The position numbers were made by a program, and so were the translations under genes. 64,000 bases of DNA, from the NCBI RefSeq assembly GCF_018446385.1, contig NC_056003.1, positions 23,743,198 through 23,807,197 of the forward strand, given 5' to 3'. Position 1 is the stretch's first letter, and each line of letters begins with the position of its first letter. Positions 1-13,700 of this stretch are shown here, in pieces. The DNA is from Zingiber officinale. Its lineage: Eukaryota; Streptophyta; Magnoliopsida; Zingiberales; Zingiberaceae. The notes under the pieces are model-generated. The model worked only from the letters and a program-made list of their open reading frames with translations. It had not been told where the DNA came from and did not search any database.

Positions 1-1380
1 CATCTGTATCTCTTTGGTCACTGATTTCTGTTAGTTCCCAGCTATGTGTTTTTCAGGCCATTTATTCCATGCTCTTAATTCATTTCTCTTGATCTCTTAC
101 ATGCGGCTAACTGATTACATCTGGCATTACTTAACAAAATGAAATCTCCTAAGGTTTCTACAACTGGGTTTTGTACCTTTTCATACGATCATCGCCTGCC
201 TTATGAAATGTAATCACTACTGCGTTATTTAAGAAAATGTATCAGGTGAATCCTCTTCTAACTTGCTCTCGTCTTCCATGATTTCCTTGTGCTTTTGAAC
301 CATCGTACCAAATTCCATCAAATTCTTTATCATCAGGGAGATCTTTAATCAGTTATTCTTTATGCCCTGTCAATATTTCGATGCAAATTGAACTACTTGC
401 AATACTAGTATCAAAGACAGGATTGTTTCATCAATGGTTGCTGGCGTGATAGCTGATTGTTCTTCGGAGAAGTTTTATTGATCACGACTAGTGCTTCTGT
501 CGAATTGCAGGTTTCTGCGGAAGTGATCACTGTCCTGTTTCGCTCGTGCTTTCGGATGAAGCATGGCGATCTTAGTCTTGTGTGTTGGTCTGTACAGTAG
601 TTGACACTGACAGCTGACAAATTTTGCGTTCGGAAGATTGCTCCCTGAGAACCATTTGGACAAATTGGTTGCAGTAGATTGTATCTAATTTGATAATGTC
701 ATTATAACTATTAACACTCCTTTCCGAAATTTCTCTGTTTCAACATTTGTTTGTGCAGTAGAACTTGCTTGATTTTTTTTTTTTGGATAATCGTATCCAA
801 TGGTAAGTTGATTGACAAATTAATTAGTATAGTTGATTTATAAATCAATTTGCATCTTATAAATCTATTTTTAAAAATGTTTTGGAGTAACAAATCCATA
901 GCATGCTTTATCTTAAAGTAAAAAACCTTAACTTGAAAATTGTCTATTAAATTAATTTGTATATTAGCTTGCTCTTTGAAATTCGACAATAATAGATTAA
1001 ACGGGCAAAAGTCAACACATTAGGCTTTTTTTTAAACTTCAATATTAAGTAACATACATTTATGACTCTACAAAATTATTATAAGCTAAGTTATAAAATA
1101 ATTTAGGAATTTTAATTTTAATATAAATATTAATATGAGTTTGCAATTTTAAAAATATTTAAAAATTAAAACTTATAGGATGCAAACTGATTTGTAAATT
1201 ATTTTGTGCCCAATGAATAATCGAAAGATAATGATCAGGCATAACTTAACAGTGTGGAGTATTTCAAATTTCAACAACAAATCAAAAATTATAAAAGATA
1301 AAATTATGATTCAAAAACGACAAGGGGTACTTTGAAAATATAACAAGCTATAGAGGGCAAATACAAATATTCTCATTAAT
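1..1380. other. Upstream flank, no gene seen
   Basis: This stretch is AT-rich, especially 700-1380. Short open frames exist on both strands, but none resembles a known protein or has exon-like composition. It could be the 3' flank of a neighbouring gene to the left or decayed transposon sequence; I cannot tell which. Confidence 0.5.
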
Positions 1381-1704
1381 TGTAGGGCTCGATGAATGTT
1401 ATTGTAAAGTTCAGGATCCGTATTCTGCAAAAAGCGTGGTCTCTCCTCTCGTTCCTCTCTTCGTCTCCCTCAGAGGCTAAAAATCTCACCTTTCCACCTC
1501 TTGTGATTTCTCTCCTTGCCCTAGACCTTCCTAGTCGTTTGTATCTTCTTTGCTTCTACAGGAGGTCTCATCCTCAGGGCACAATTGTAAGACATGGCGG
1601 CGACAGAACACACTAAGTGTATGTACTCGGAAAAGCCTGGCTTCTGATCCCGTTGTCACTATTTCGGTTCTTTCGTCGACCGAGAGTGCGAGTTTTGTTT
1701 CGGC
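1381..1704 (+). promoter_or_regulatory. Probable 5' leader/proximal promoter of TELO2
   Basis: Composition changes here from AT-rich to a pyrimidine-rich, CT-containing stretch (about 1436-1500) typical of plant 5' untranslated regions, directly ahead of the TELO2 start codon at 1705. No convincing TATA box was located and the transcription start cannot be fixed from sequence alone. Confidence 0.35.
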
Positions 1705-4700
1705 ATGGAGAACGGCGGTGGCGAAAACGCACACAAAACCCGAATCCTATACAAGGTAGGAGAGGTCTCCTCTGCGATTGACGCCGCGAAGCAGGTCGAC
1801 GAAGTGATTTGCGCCCTCTACTCTCTTGCCGTCCTCCTCTTCCCCCTCGATGCCGCTGCCCTTTCGGGTTCGATTACGTTTATTCTTTGTTCTTATTGTA
1901 ATTTCGCTTCAACAAAAGTTGGTGAATGCTACTTTATGCCTAAAAATTCCACCTTGCTGGCGTGGAAAATATCTCATGTCGATCTCTGGCTATTTTGCAG
2001 ATGTTGATCCATCCTGCAGAAGCAAGGTACTATAAATCTATAATATTCAGCAATCTCCGTTGATACTTTCTCTTCCATTATATAGACTTGTGAGGTTGTT
2101 TTTCTCTCTGAAACTTTTTACTTACATGCAAATATAGGAAGATATCATTAGCGTTCATTAGTTAATATTGTGGAGAATACTTAGCCTCATTTAGATGCTT
2201 AATTGGCTAGAAGGAACAAGTTATCTTTATTTCCGCAATGGGATTGGCTTAGTGTGCATTAATTATATAAAGGCAGCATATTATCACTATAATACAAAGC
2301 ATAAAAAATTCCTAATTTTTATATACTTTCATGAGATTACAGTTGAATGACATATCTTATTTTCCCTAACCAATTTCCTCTGCAAAAGTAGCTTGAGGAC
2401 ATCGCAACATGCCTCCTTCTAGATTCTTGTTCACCTTAAGCCCTTTCACCATCTACCCTATTAAGACATCAAGTGCTATGTCCAATAGATATTTGTTGAT
2501 GATGCCCTGCAATGCTCCCGTATCTGACTTGTCTACCTCTTTCTCCAAGTACAAATCACCACCACTAATGGTGAACATAGCACCCCAAAGAAGTGAACGA
2601 AGTCAAAGAAATACTTTGGTCAAATATAAATGCCTTTTAGCCTCTCTCTCTTTAATCTTCTTTCTCAAAATTTTCATTATTCTCTCTTTAAAGCCATTGC
2701 TCTATTTTTTATAGTTTTTTAAAGAGACTATAAAAACTAAAAAAAGGAAGAGAGAAAATGAAGAAGGATATCGGAATGATAATCTCAATTCTAAGGTTTT
2801 CTAATCTGTATGCTATCAGATATGTGATTGATACACTGTGACACAAGTGGAATGCGAATGCATATTCTGTGACATATGCAGTCCATAATAAAATATTACA
2901 AATTTTTTATATTGATGAAATTGCATATTGTATCTCTAAGAAAATATGTTTAAATCAATCTGCATAGTATATAATTTCATGAAGCAATAATAAGTCAACC
3001 TATACAGTTCATGTGGTGTAAAATTCATATTAGTCATGCGTGTCTGTTAACGCAACCATTTGATAGGCATATAAGGTTCAAATGGTCTAATAATTTATCC
3101 TCTTTCGAAACACATGGGAAGTTGTAAGCAACTTAAATCCTTTTTAAATATTCACATTAAAAAATATCATTGCCATTGTTGAAATGGAACAATGGTAACG
3201 TTCTTGAAAAAATTATGCTTCAGAACTATGCTGTAAAGTATCAAATCATACCATCTTAAATGTGCCTCTCGGAGTTTTCCTTAATAGGTGCAACCTGACT
3301 TTTTCATTATTTGTTTTGTGAATTAGAAAACTCAGCAACTTGTGCATTAGTTATGCCAAGTAGCAAATCTTTCCGGATCTCCTGGGATGACAATTCCTAA
3401 ATGTAACAAGTATGCCATGTAGAGGAGTATGATGATGAACATATGTTCATACTATGAAGGTAACCATTAGCAACTAAAGAAGTTTCTCTGATTGATGATA
3501 CCTATCAAACATAGTATGTCAATCATGCAACTGAGAATTAGCTTCATTTGTCCAAGGTGTACTTTAATATTAATCATCCAGTACCTTGATTGAGATAGTG
3601 TAGTTCGTGGTTTGGTTCATGTGTTTGAGCTTGATTGATGCAACATAGCATTTTTTTAAGATGATCCCATAATTCATTTGTGGTAGATGAATCTCCAAAT
3701 TCCATGGCAATGGATGTTGTCATGCGTTGGAGATCAGTTGATGATTTTAGCTGTTGACATAAGAATTTGAATGCTGTTTCATGTCCCCCATAACAAGTGA
3801 TTCAAAGCTATTCCTAAAGGAGACTCACTCTGAGACTTAGCAACACCATCTAGATCTTCTATATCTTCCTTTGTACCCCTTCTTCCTTTTCTAGAAAAAG
3901 CAACACAACAGCGCCACTGTAAGAAGATACTGATGTTAAGGAAATAAGATCACTGAGTTGTTACGGAATGATTGAACCAACAAATGCAATGAGAAGATTG
4001 AATCACGGCAACAACACTAATGATAGTTTCCTTTGTGCTTACCCTTCTTTTTGTTGCTCTTTCACTTTGCCCCGGGTTTGGTTGTTGATTGATACCCATT
4101 TTGTCGGCACATAGAACATTGATTGGCACCAGATTTATCTCGTTGCAATTAGGTATTGAAACCTCAGCATGAAATTAATCTTCAAACCGTGGTTGATACT
4201 TTCTGATTTTTTTCAAGGCTTTCAAGTTGCTTTTCGTTGATGTCACTGCTGGGTTGTTTAACTTGATGTAACACACATCCAAATGTTCCACCCTACCTTT
4301 CATGAAGGTATCTTTGATTTAACTAAAAGTCAAATTGTTCTATCAAAATAACAGAGATGAATTTTATAATTAGATCACCTCGGCAAGCTCAAACTATTCA
4401 AGCAAGCTCAACACGTCTGCAACTTCAACCCAGCAGAATTCCATCTGTCTTAACATGCTCTAATCAACCTCCCAAGATTGAGGTCTTTTGCTATGTTCAG
4501 GGATCTGGTAGACTTTACTATTTATTGGGCTTTGATAATAGTAATAACAAACAAACCACATGCTATTATACTATTTTGATATGTAATTTTGAAAATTATT
4601 GTATTCAATTTGAAGTCCCTTGCCATAATAGGAAATATATTACATGAGATACTTGATTTGAGAACCACTGTTTTTCAGGTCTGTGAGATTGATCTTCCCA

Positions 4701-7700
4701 TTGATGCTGAAATGAGTAACTGGAAGCAGGCTTTCTACTCTGGAGCTGCATTTCCAACAATGGCTAGGAAATTACTTTATGGTAAGTACTGGTATTTGTT
4801 AGTTATTTTTTGTAAATTAAAATACTATGCCTCAAAAACTTGGAACAAAGGTTAACATGAACCTTAAAAATTATTCAAAAACTCTTTCAAATTATAGACA
4901 CACACTTATATTTATTACATTTCATTTTTTTTTAATGTTCTATTCACTATAGAAGTGTGTTGTCTAATGCTAATAATCTTTTACAGTTTATTCAATCTTC
5001 TCTGGCAACAAGATAGATTTAAATTCCTGGACTCTTTTTCAGTAAATTATTTTAATAGCTGATAGCTTTTAAATTTAACATGCAGATGTTGCAAAAGATT
5101 GGCTCCCATGTTTTTCTCCATCTATAAGGAAGCAAATTTATGATTCCTTTTTTGTTCATGGACCTCCAAGTGAAATACTTCAGGTCCTGGTGTCTGCTTT
5201 AACACATGGTAGTGAGGATACTATCTACTCGAATATTGAGAGGTGCTTCTATACTCTAAGTTTACTGATTTTTATCTAATAATTAATGTTATTGCTTTTT
5301 ACTACAATAACATTCAACATGACTTACAATCATTGGTTAGAAATCTCATATCGTGCCGATACAATTTGAAATATACCGTGCTTGGTAAATTGGTTTTGAT
5401 ACTGATCAATATAGGGACTCTTTTTTGTAGTTATTGTGGAGATCATTCCAATGAGTATCAAACATGTCGACACTTGACATGCTTTGACACCCTACCTCAC
5501 ATGTAAAATAAATTGAGGTAGTAGTTTGTATTTTAGTTATTTTTCAATTCTAATTTAATTGTCTAACTAGTTGCTATAGTCTCATTTCTAAAAGTAAACA
5601 AGTTTAGTGGAATAAGATTATACGAGTAAAATTCATATAAATTTAGCTCGATACATATTGAAGTAAAAATGAGTATCTTTTCTTAATTCAATTATCTAAT
5701 TGATATATTCTTGTTAATTAGAAAATCTAAATGAAATGAAGATAATTGAAGATGTAAGCTTACTTAGATTTATCTCAGTACACTTAATATACACTGAAGC
5801 ATGTTAAGCATCAATATGATATAGTAGAATGAATTTCTTTATGGGAGCATTTCGATTGTTTGCTTGTCATGCCATGAGATTGTAGTATTCCCCATAGAGA
5901 TTGAAAATCTAATACTGCACAATATTTTAATCCTTTCATAGAATGTTAATTAATGCAACATGAGAGAAAATTAGAATTTTGATGTAGCATGATGGATAAA
6001 CAATCTCATACTTCTCACACATAGAATACAAACTCATTAGGAGGAATTTTATTATGCAAAAGATGGTTAACATAGGCGATTGATACTTTTTTTTGAAAGA
6101 AATAATCAAGTTAGAAAATAATTCAATCAAATTAGAAAATAAACCAAAAATTACAAAATGAAAAAGAAATCATGTTAATTAATCTTTTACCAAATTTATC
6201 CTACACTCCGAATGAAACAATTGCAAATTAAAAAACATCGTAAATAACTTATCCTCCTAAATAATGGATATTTTGAAATAAACTTTTAAAATTAAAAATC
6301 TTAATTTGCATTGTTAATCTCCTCCACCAAGTAGGAAAATTTAATTCTGTTAGCTTTTTTCTTAGGTAGTTGATTTCAAGTATATTAAAGTAACTAAACA
6401 ATTTGATCACTAACTCTATTTGGAGTTCAACATGGGTTTTCATGATTTATCTTTAGCTTTAGTTGTCCCTTCCAATGAGTACGAAATTAATCTATTTTGT
6501 TTCTCCTTTTAGTTTTTGAAACATTGAGTACAACAACAATCAAGCCTTATCTGCCTGAGTGAGATCAACTATATGGATCATTTTGTTATATTGGACTCTA
6601 TACCCTACTATACCATTATTTATATTTAAATAAATCTTATCATAATTGTTGCTAATCAAGTCTTCTTTAGTCGTTATCTTTCTCGTTTAATGTGCATATT
6701 TGTCATACCTTCACATCGCCTAACTAGAGTAAATGCGTCTTTTGGAGTTTTCCCTCAATAGGTGCAACCCGACCTTTCTCTCTAATACTTTCATTTCTTA
6801 TCCTGTTCATCCTCATATGTTTGCACATTCATCTTGACATCCTCATCTTTGCAACTCTCATCTCTGGCCTATGTGCTCGAGTCATAGTCCAATATTTAAC
6901 TTCATATAACATAGCAAATCTAATCATCGTTTTATAAAATCTTTTTTTAAGTTTTAGAGGTATTTTACTATCACAAATAAGACACTTTTTTCTATTTCAA
7001 CCATCCTGTTTATCTTCTATAGAAAACATCTCTCAACACCTCCATTCTTTTGCAAAAACATTCTAAATACATAAAGCTCTCAATTATAGATAGCTCCTTA
7101 TCCCCCATCTTAACAATTGTCTTACTATATCTAATGTTGTGAAACTAAAATTCCACATATTCTATCTTTACTCTACCAAGCCTAAAATCTTTCACTTCTT
7201 TCCTTCAAGATTCAAATTTAACATTTACTTTTTCACGTCTCATTTATGAAAATAATATCATCTCCAAACAACATGCACCATGATAACGTATCTTGGATGT
7301 GTCTAGTGAGGCCATCCGTAATTAGTGTAAACAAATAGGGAGCTAGAGTTAATCCTTGATGTAACGCGAAATGTTTTGATTAATCCGCTTGGATATCCTG
7401 TTTTAATATACGCTACACTAACACAGTTGAAAATTTGAGTGTTAGAATTTGTTCTTTTTGTTTCTTGTCCAATGGATAAAAAAAATATTGCAATTGATTA
7501 CAGGGTAAGAATGATGCTCGTTTCTTCATAGTATGTGGTACAAAAATGAAAAACCTGAGAAAGTGTGATTGATAAAGTTAACATTTAAGGACAAAACTCA
7601 AATATCTTCCACTAAAATAGCAAATATAAAATTAATCTGTAAATGAGTTGATTAGTTAAATAAACATGCAAGCTTGTTGGATTTGCTAAGTTAAATTAAT

Positions 7701-10700
7701 CTTGGACGTGTAACCCTGCTTACTGTCATGCCCTTATTAATACACCTATGTCTAAGGAAACTTCCAAGAAAGAATGGTCCTTTTACTTTTTTTTTTTTTG
7801 GTCAAAAAATAAAAATTCAAGTATTGGCATTGTATTTTAAATAGACAAGTTAAATTTTGCCTTTGGTGCATGGAATAAAGTAGATAAGGAATCTAATAGC
7901 TATTCCTAGAAAATATAATAAACAAGAAATAGTATAGAAATAAATATTCCTTAGTTTGGTTTATGGAATGGAATAAACATGGATTAACTATTCTTATGTT
8001 TGATTTGCATGAATGTTATAGAAAATAGACAATGTATATGTTTCACCATGATAATGTTTTTGGCTGTTCACAATCTTCGTGGCCCAACCTGATAGGTTTG
8101 TCAGCTCAAGTGCTTGACCGGTGGATCCTGCAGACCTGATCAACCCACCATTCCGTATGGACCTGTTTGGTTGACTGAGCTGACCTGATTGAGTTACCAT
8201 CTTGTTCATAAGGAGGGTTGAATTGATTTAAGAATAGCATTATTATTTGGAGTTTGGACAATGAAATAGATGAGAAATAACTATTTTGAGAATATTCCAG
8301 GTAGATATAGCTATTCCTTATGAATAGAGAGAATCACAATTCCATAATTCTATGAGAATCAACATTGTGAGATCATTTTTGCAATCAAACATAGGAATAC
8401 TTGTTCGAAAGAAAAAAAAAATCATAGAGAATAGAATAAATATTCCCATAAATTAAATTCACCATAATAGGCTTAGTGATTTGGTGAAATTTGTTCACAA
8501 GTCAGCTGAGCTATTTTGTGATCTGAACTTACCATCATGGCATCACATTATTCTTCATTTTACTTCTTGTGGTTACCTTTGTATACCCAAGGTAACTTTT
8601 GTTTTTCCCTCCCCACATATCTGAACCCGAATAACTGGGACTTACGGCTTATTGACATCTATTGGTCTGTGCAGGTTGCTGGTAAAATGCTTGCTTACGA
8701 GGGAAGGAGTGAGACATATGGTTGAGGAATTTAGAATGCAATGTCAAGTTGGTGGGAATGGTTATGCCTGTAAGCCAGACATGCTAGCAGTCATATCTAG
8801 GGTTGCACAGCAATTGAGTTCAATTCCTGATAAGGCTAGATTGGGTGCCTTGTCTGTACTTTCATCACAGTATCCTTGTGGGACATATGTTTTGGATCTC
8901 TTTATCATTTCTTTGTTCCTTAAAGCATGATTGGATTGCATTTTGACTTATACGATAATGCCATATAATATGGTTTCTGAAACTGTTTATTGATTGATTC
9001 ATCTCTTCTTGCTAGCTTTGGAGAAAATTTGCTGCTCCTTGTGTAGATACCTATAATTAACAAAACTCTGTCAGGCATACTTATCAAATACTATCGTTTA
9101 TTTCCTTGACCGGATGCTTAGTTCGTTCTTCCAGAAAGTTGTCAACCAACTTTTGGTTGGGGCAGAAGATTGTGACTATCAAGTTTCAAACTATATAAAT
9201 GCATCTGATGCAAATGATCTGGATGGCTCATTATTATTTGTAGGGGAAACATTCTCAAGGATTTGTAGACGTGGATCAACAGGTGAGAATTTTTTTCTGT
9301 TGAAATGCTTTGGCTTGCATGTTATGCACACCAACAGGGATGAAATTGGCTTACATTTAATAAGTTGTTTGTAGATCAAGCATATAAGTATAGTTTTACT
9401 CCAGCATTCCAAATGAGCAATTAGTATGCATTTTTTTTTTTTCAATTTCATGTCATATCACCCAGTGACTTAGCCAAGATTTTAGACCAGGAGGGGCAAT
9501 TTTCAAAAATTCCAAATATTAGTGTAGATTAGTTTTCACCATCCAAAAGCCTAAATTTTGAATTTAATGAACTAAAAATGAACTTAAATTTGAAATTTTT
9601 TTATTTTAACACTTGGTTCTAGTTGAAACAACGATCTGTCAATCTCCAGAGCTTATCTATGACTTAAAGTCAAAGAATCATTTATGATAAATAAAGGGCA
9701 GCCCGGTGCACGAAGCTCCCGCCATGTAGGGTCCCGGAGAAGAATCCATTGTACGCAGCCTTATTCTGTTTTTTGCAAGAGGCTGTTTCCAGGATTTGAA
9801 CCCGTGACCTTTTGGTCACATGGCAATAATTTTACCGTTGCGCCAAGGCTCCCCTTCAATCATTTGTGATAAATAACCATAATATTTTAGCTCAGAATAT
9901 TTAGCATATCCATTCCCATCTAAATAACCATTCTAATTAGCAACCTAATAAAATAAAGTTTATAATAATCTCATTTCCATTCACATTATACTCGAGGATG
10001 TTCTTTTTTAGCTCAGAATCATTAGGATATTCATTCAGGTCAGCATTAAGAAGTGGTGGAGGAGGAGACAGAGGAGGAGGTGGTGGAGTGGGAGATGCTT
10101 TGTTTGAAGTAGGTTCATCTTATATTTTCTTAAAATACCTTAACATTATTATTTCACCTAATTTATTATTAGCATAATATTTTAGAAACCCTAGAAACAG
10201 CCTCTTGCAAAAAAAACAAGGTAAAGTTCCGTACAATGGATCCTTCATCAGGACCTCGCATGGCGAGAGCTTCATGCATTGGGCTGCCCTTATAATATTT
10301 TAGAAACATAATCACCTAATTTAATGACTATCTTTTTCCAACAATTTAAAAATAAATAGCGAACAAAATTGATAGCAACCAAATAACATACTTAACTAGT
10401 AAAAAAACATGAATATATGAAAAATTAAAACTAATATTTTTCAAACACTTAATTCTGTAATTGAAAGAAATCAAGAAAGAAAACTTCACATGAATCAAAA
10501 GATGTTTATGGTGGAGTGTCGGTAAAGTGACGACGACGGCGTTGGCAATAATAGCGTGCGACAATAGCGATGTTGGTGGTAGCGATGTGCGATGAAAGAT
10601 TTTGAGGATAAAACTTGGGTTAGAGAAAAAAAATTATAAGGGGATTAAAGGAGGGAGAATTATGTATAAAAAAACAGGAGGAAGAGAGAGAAAAGGAGAG

Positions 10701-13700
10701 AGAGTGATGGGAAAAAGAAAAATGGGAGAGAGAAAATAAAATACGGAAGAGGAGAAAAATTTTAAAAAAGGAGAGAGAGGGGGTAAAAATTGGATTTTTT
10801 TTGTGAAAAAGACTAGAAAGTTTTAAAATTTATAACTTGATCCTTTTAAAATTATTTTTCTTCATGTATGAAATTTTTTACGCTAAATTTAAAAGGTTTA
10901 CAAGTCCAGCGTCTCCGGACAACATGAGGCTTAATTAATTTGACATCTCTGGTATAAAGAGAGTAAAATGCAAGTTATTTAAAATAATTACATTGGGCTT
11001 ATCTTTATTTTTATTTTACATGTGATTGCCTTTTTCTAATAGATTTTGTTGAAGCTAAAGTTCTCAATTTTATTTTGAAATGAAAATTACATTTTGCCCC
11101 TACAATTACCTCCACTTTCGAAATGCTCACAATGGAAATTGAAATTGTTGAAACATCCTCTAGATTTTTTAAATGTATCACTTTGTTCCGTAGCTATTAA
11201 TATTGTTATTTCATCTAATGGAATAATAATGATATTCTAAACTCAACTTATATACCATTTTCATCCGTGAACAACCAAACCCTTGGGACCTTCTTCCCTA
11301 GGATGACAAAGTTGATCTTGAGGTGCCAATGTTAAGTGAAGATACAGAGTTAATTGTTGGTATATGATGATAAGAGATTAATAATCTAATACATTTTTCA
11401 CAAATTTGAAACTTTGACAAACATTTTTAAAATGAGAGAAAATGTGTAGGGTGAAAAGAAAATTTTTCTTACTTTGAATCAAAATTTGAAATATCATTCC
11501 AAGTATGTCATGTCAGGTGTGCCAATATATGGTGCCGAAGGAATTTGGAAGGAGGAGAGGGGGAGGAGAAGAGGAGAAAGATTGACCCTGCGAGTTGCCT
11601 CGTGGCCATGAGGTGGCTGTGAGTGCCTTGCGGCCGTGAGGTGCCCACGAGCAACCTTTGATGCCACTGTGAGGGTTTTGAATAAGGCCACGAAGGGAAG
11701 GAAAGTTTGTTTTGTCCGATTTTGGGTGGACAAAGCCAAAAAAAAGGGTCTGCAATTGATGACTGAATCCGTCTGCCTGTAATTTTACAATGGGTAAACA
11801 GAGGAAAGGAATCCATCCTTTCCCTTGATTGCACCTCCAAGTAAATAGGGTATTAGAGTGAAGCCTTTGTTACCTTGGAAGTGCTGGTTAGTTTGTGTCA
11901 TTCAGCACTAATACAGTTTTAGTTATTTAAAGTTCAGTCGAAATTTGAAAAGTTTAGGTTTAAGTTTTGTTGTGGAGATAAAGGTTGTCAGCTTGTCTTA
12001 AGCCTGAGAACCACGACCTGTAGATATATGTGCAATGCAAGCCCTAAAAGAAGTGAGGGCATAGTTAAGATAGAAGGAAAATAATTCAATTTATTTTGAT
12101 ATATCATCTAAATTGGAAGTTAATGGAGATATTGTTCAGAGATAAGCAACATGGTTGAACTTTAGTGGAGAGTTGTAGGATAGCTTTAAGTTCATTGCTT
12201 TTACCCTTGGACTAATGGGCAAAACAATAGTAAAATAGTTGCAGGTTGCAACACCAACCAACCATACTTGATATGTTGAAGTATTAACATATTTGGAAAA
12301 GGATAGGAGCAGAAATGGATGTAGGTGAGATCAGTGTCAATCCACAAGCATGGAGGGTTAAGTAGGTGAAATGAGAATGTAGATGGACATGTGCAGGGAG
12401 GGTTAATTGGAAAGACTAGAACAAGATTTAGGTGGGAAAATGTAATGTGGTAGAGGTATTAGAATTGTTAATGTGTAATGGAATCACAACAAGCTCCTGC
12501 TTATCTTCTTCAGTGAATCCCAACACTCATCCTAACACAAAGGGGTTCCCAATTCCTATTCACATGCAAGCTTCATTGTCTATCAACGTGAGCTCTACTG
12601 CAGGTCAGCAGAGTTGGTTCTGGCAAGGCGTTTCACATGGTCAACATCCATATGGCAAAAATTTCTGTTATCTGCTATCTACCTATTGATTTTTCTAGAG
12701 ATGCTTCATCCTTGTCTGAATGGCGTTCGACTGTTTCTTCTGAGCCATTCCAACCGTGCCAATGACTTCGCATCTTTCTTGAAATTTCTTACTGGATTTA
12801 GAGCCATGCACATCTTCTTATCACATTTCTGTTTGCTGTTCCTTACCATATTTGTAGGAGGATCTTGTCCTCCCAGTAGCTCCTGTTCTGCGTAGGCTGT
12901 TCTGCCCTGATTACAACTTGGGCATCTTTCTTGTGCTTTTGCCTTTTTGTGATTTTTGAAGCTTTTTGCTTAACATGGAGGAGGCAAGCCAGAAGCTCTC
13001 GGCAATCTCCTTCTGTGTTCTTTTATGGAGGCTTCTTTGCTTGCTATTCCTCTTGCTAGGAGTCTAGTTCTGTGGTCCTTCATCAGATTGCTCTTCTTCT
13101 ACCTTTGTCTCTTTTCTTTCTCTTGAAGATAGGAAGCTCCATGCTCATTGGTCTCACATGAACAAATGTGGTGATCATTATAAATACAAATTGGTGAATT
13201 TACTAAAAGTTTAAACTTTTGGGATGAAACGGTTCATTATATCAATATAAATAGGTCTCTTTTCTAATAATTCATGATTTTGGTATAAGCCATTAATGAA
13301 TTAACTTTAACACTTTCCTCATTTATCTCTCTTGAGTGGCAAACAACTCCCAGGTGGACATCTTGTTAGTGCTCTCACCTTCCTTCCTTTTCCTCTATGA
13401 GTTGCTGTAAGCCACAGCGTCACTTGACAGATCTACTCTTCTTCTTTGACATTCTCATTTCTCACTCAACTTCTTCTCCCTTCTTCCAGTTTCCTTTTGG
13501 TTTCTTTCAGTTTCTAGAAGCCCTTCTTATTCCTCATCACATTTCAGATCTGTGGTTCTTTATTTCTTATGTCTCTTGTCTTGATATATTCTTAAGTTGT
13601 GTCCATCTCCTTCTGCTTGCATCTTCTTTCTCATCTTAGGATCCTTGTCGAGTGTTTCCCTTCTCTTTCATATGCTAGTTGTATGCTGCTGTATATGCGA

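Noticed and set aside
9790-9857. tRNA gene
   Set aside because: The A and B boxes belong to the tRNA-derived head of a SINE; no complete cloverleaf can be drawn and a target duplication flanks the whole element.
11494-11840. Overlapping 80-110 aa minus-strand ORFs
   Set aside because: Three frames are open at once in a GC-richer repeat-like patch, which indicates composition and not coding; it lies within the TELO2 intron 6.
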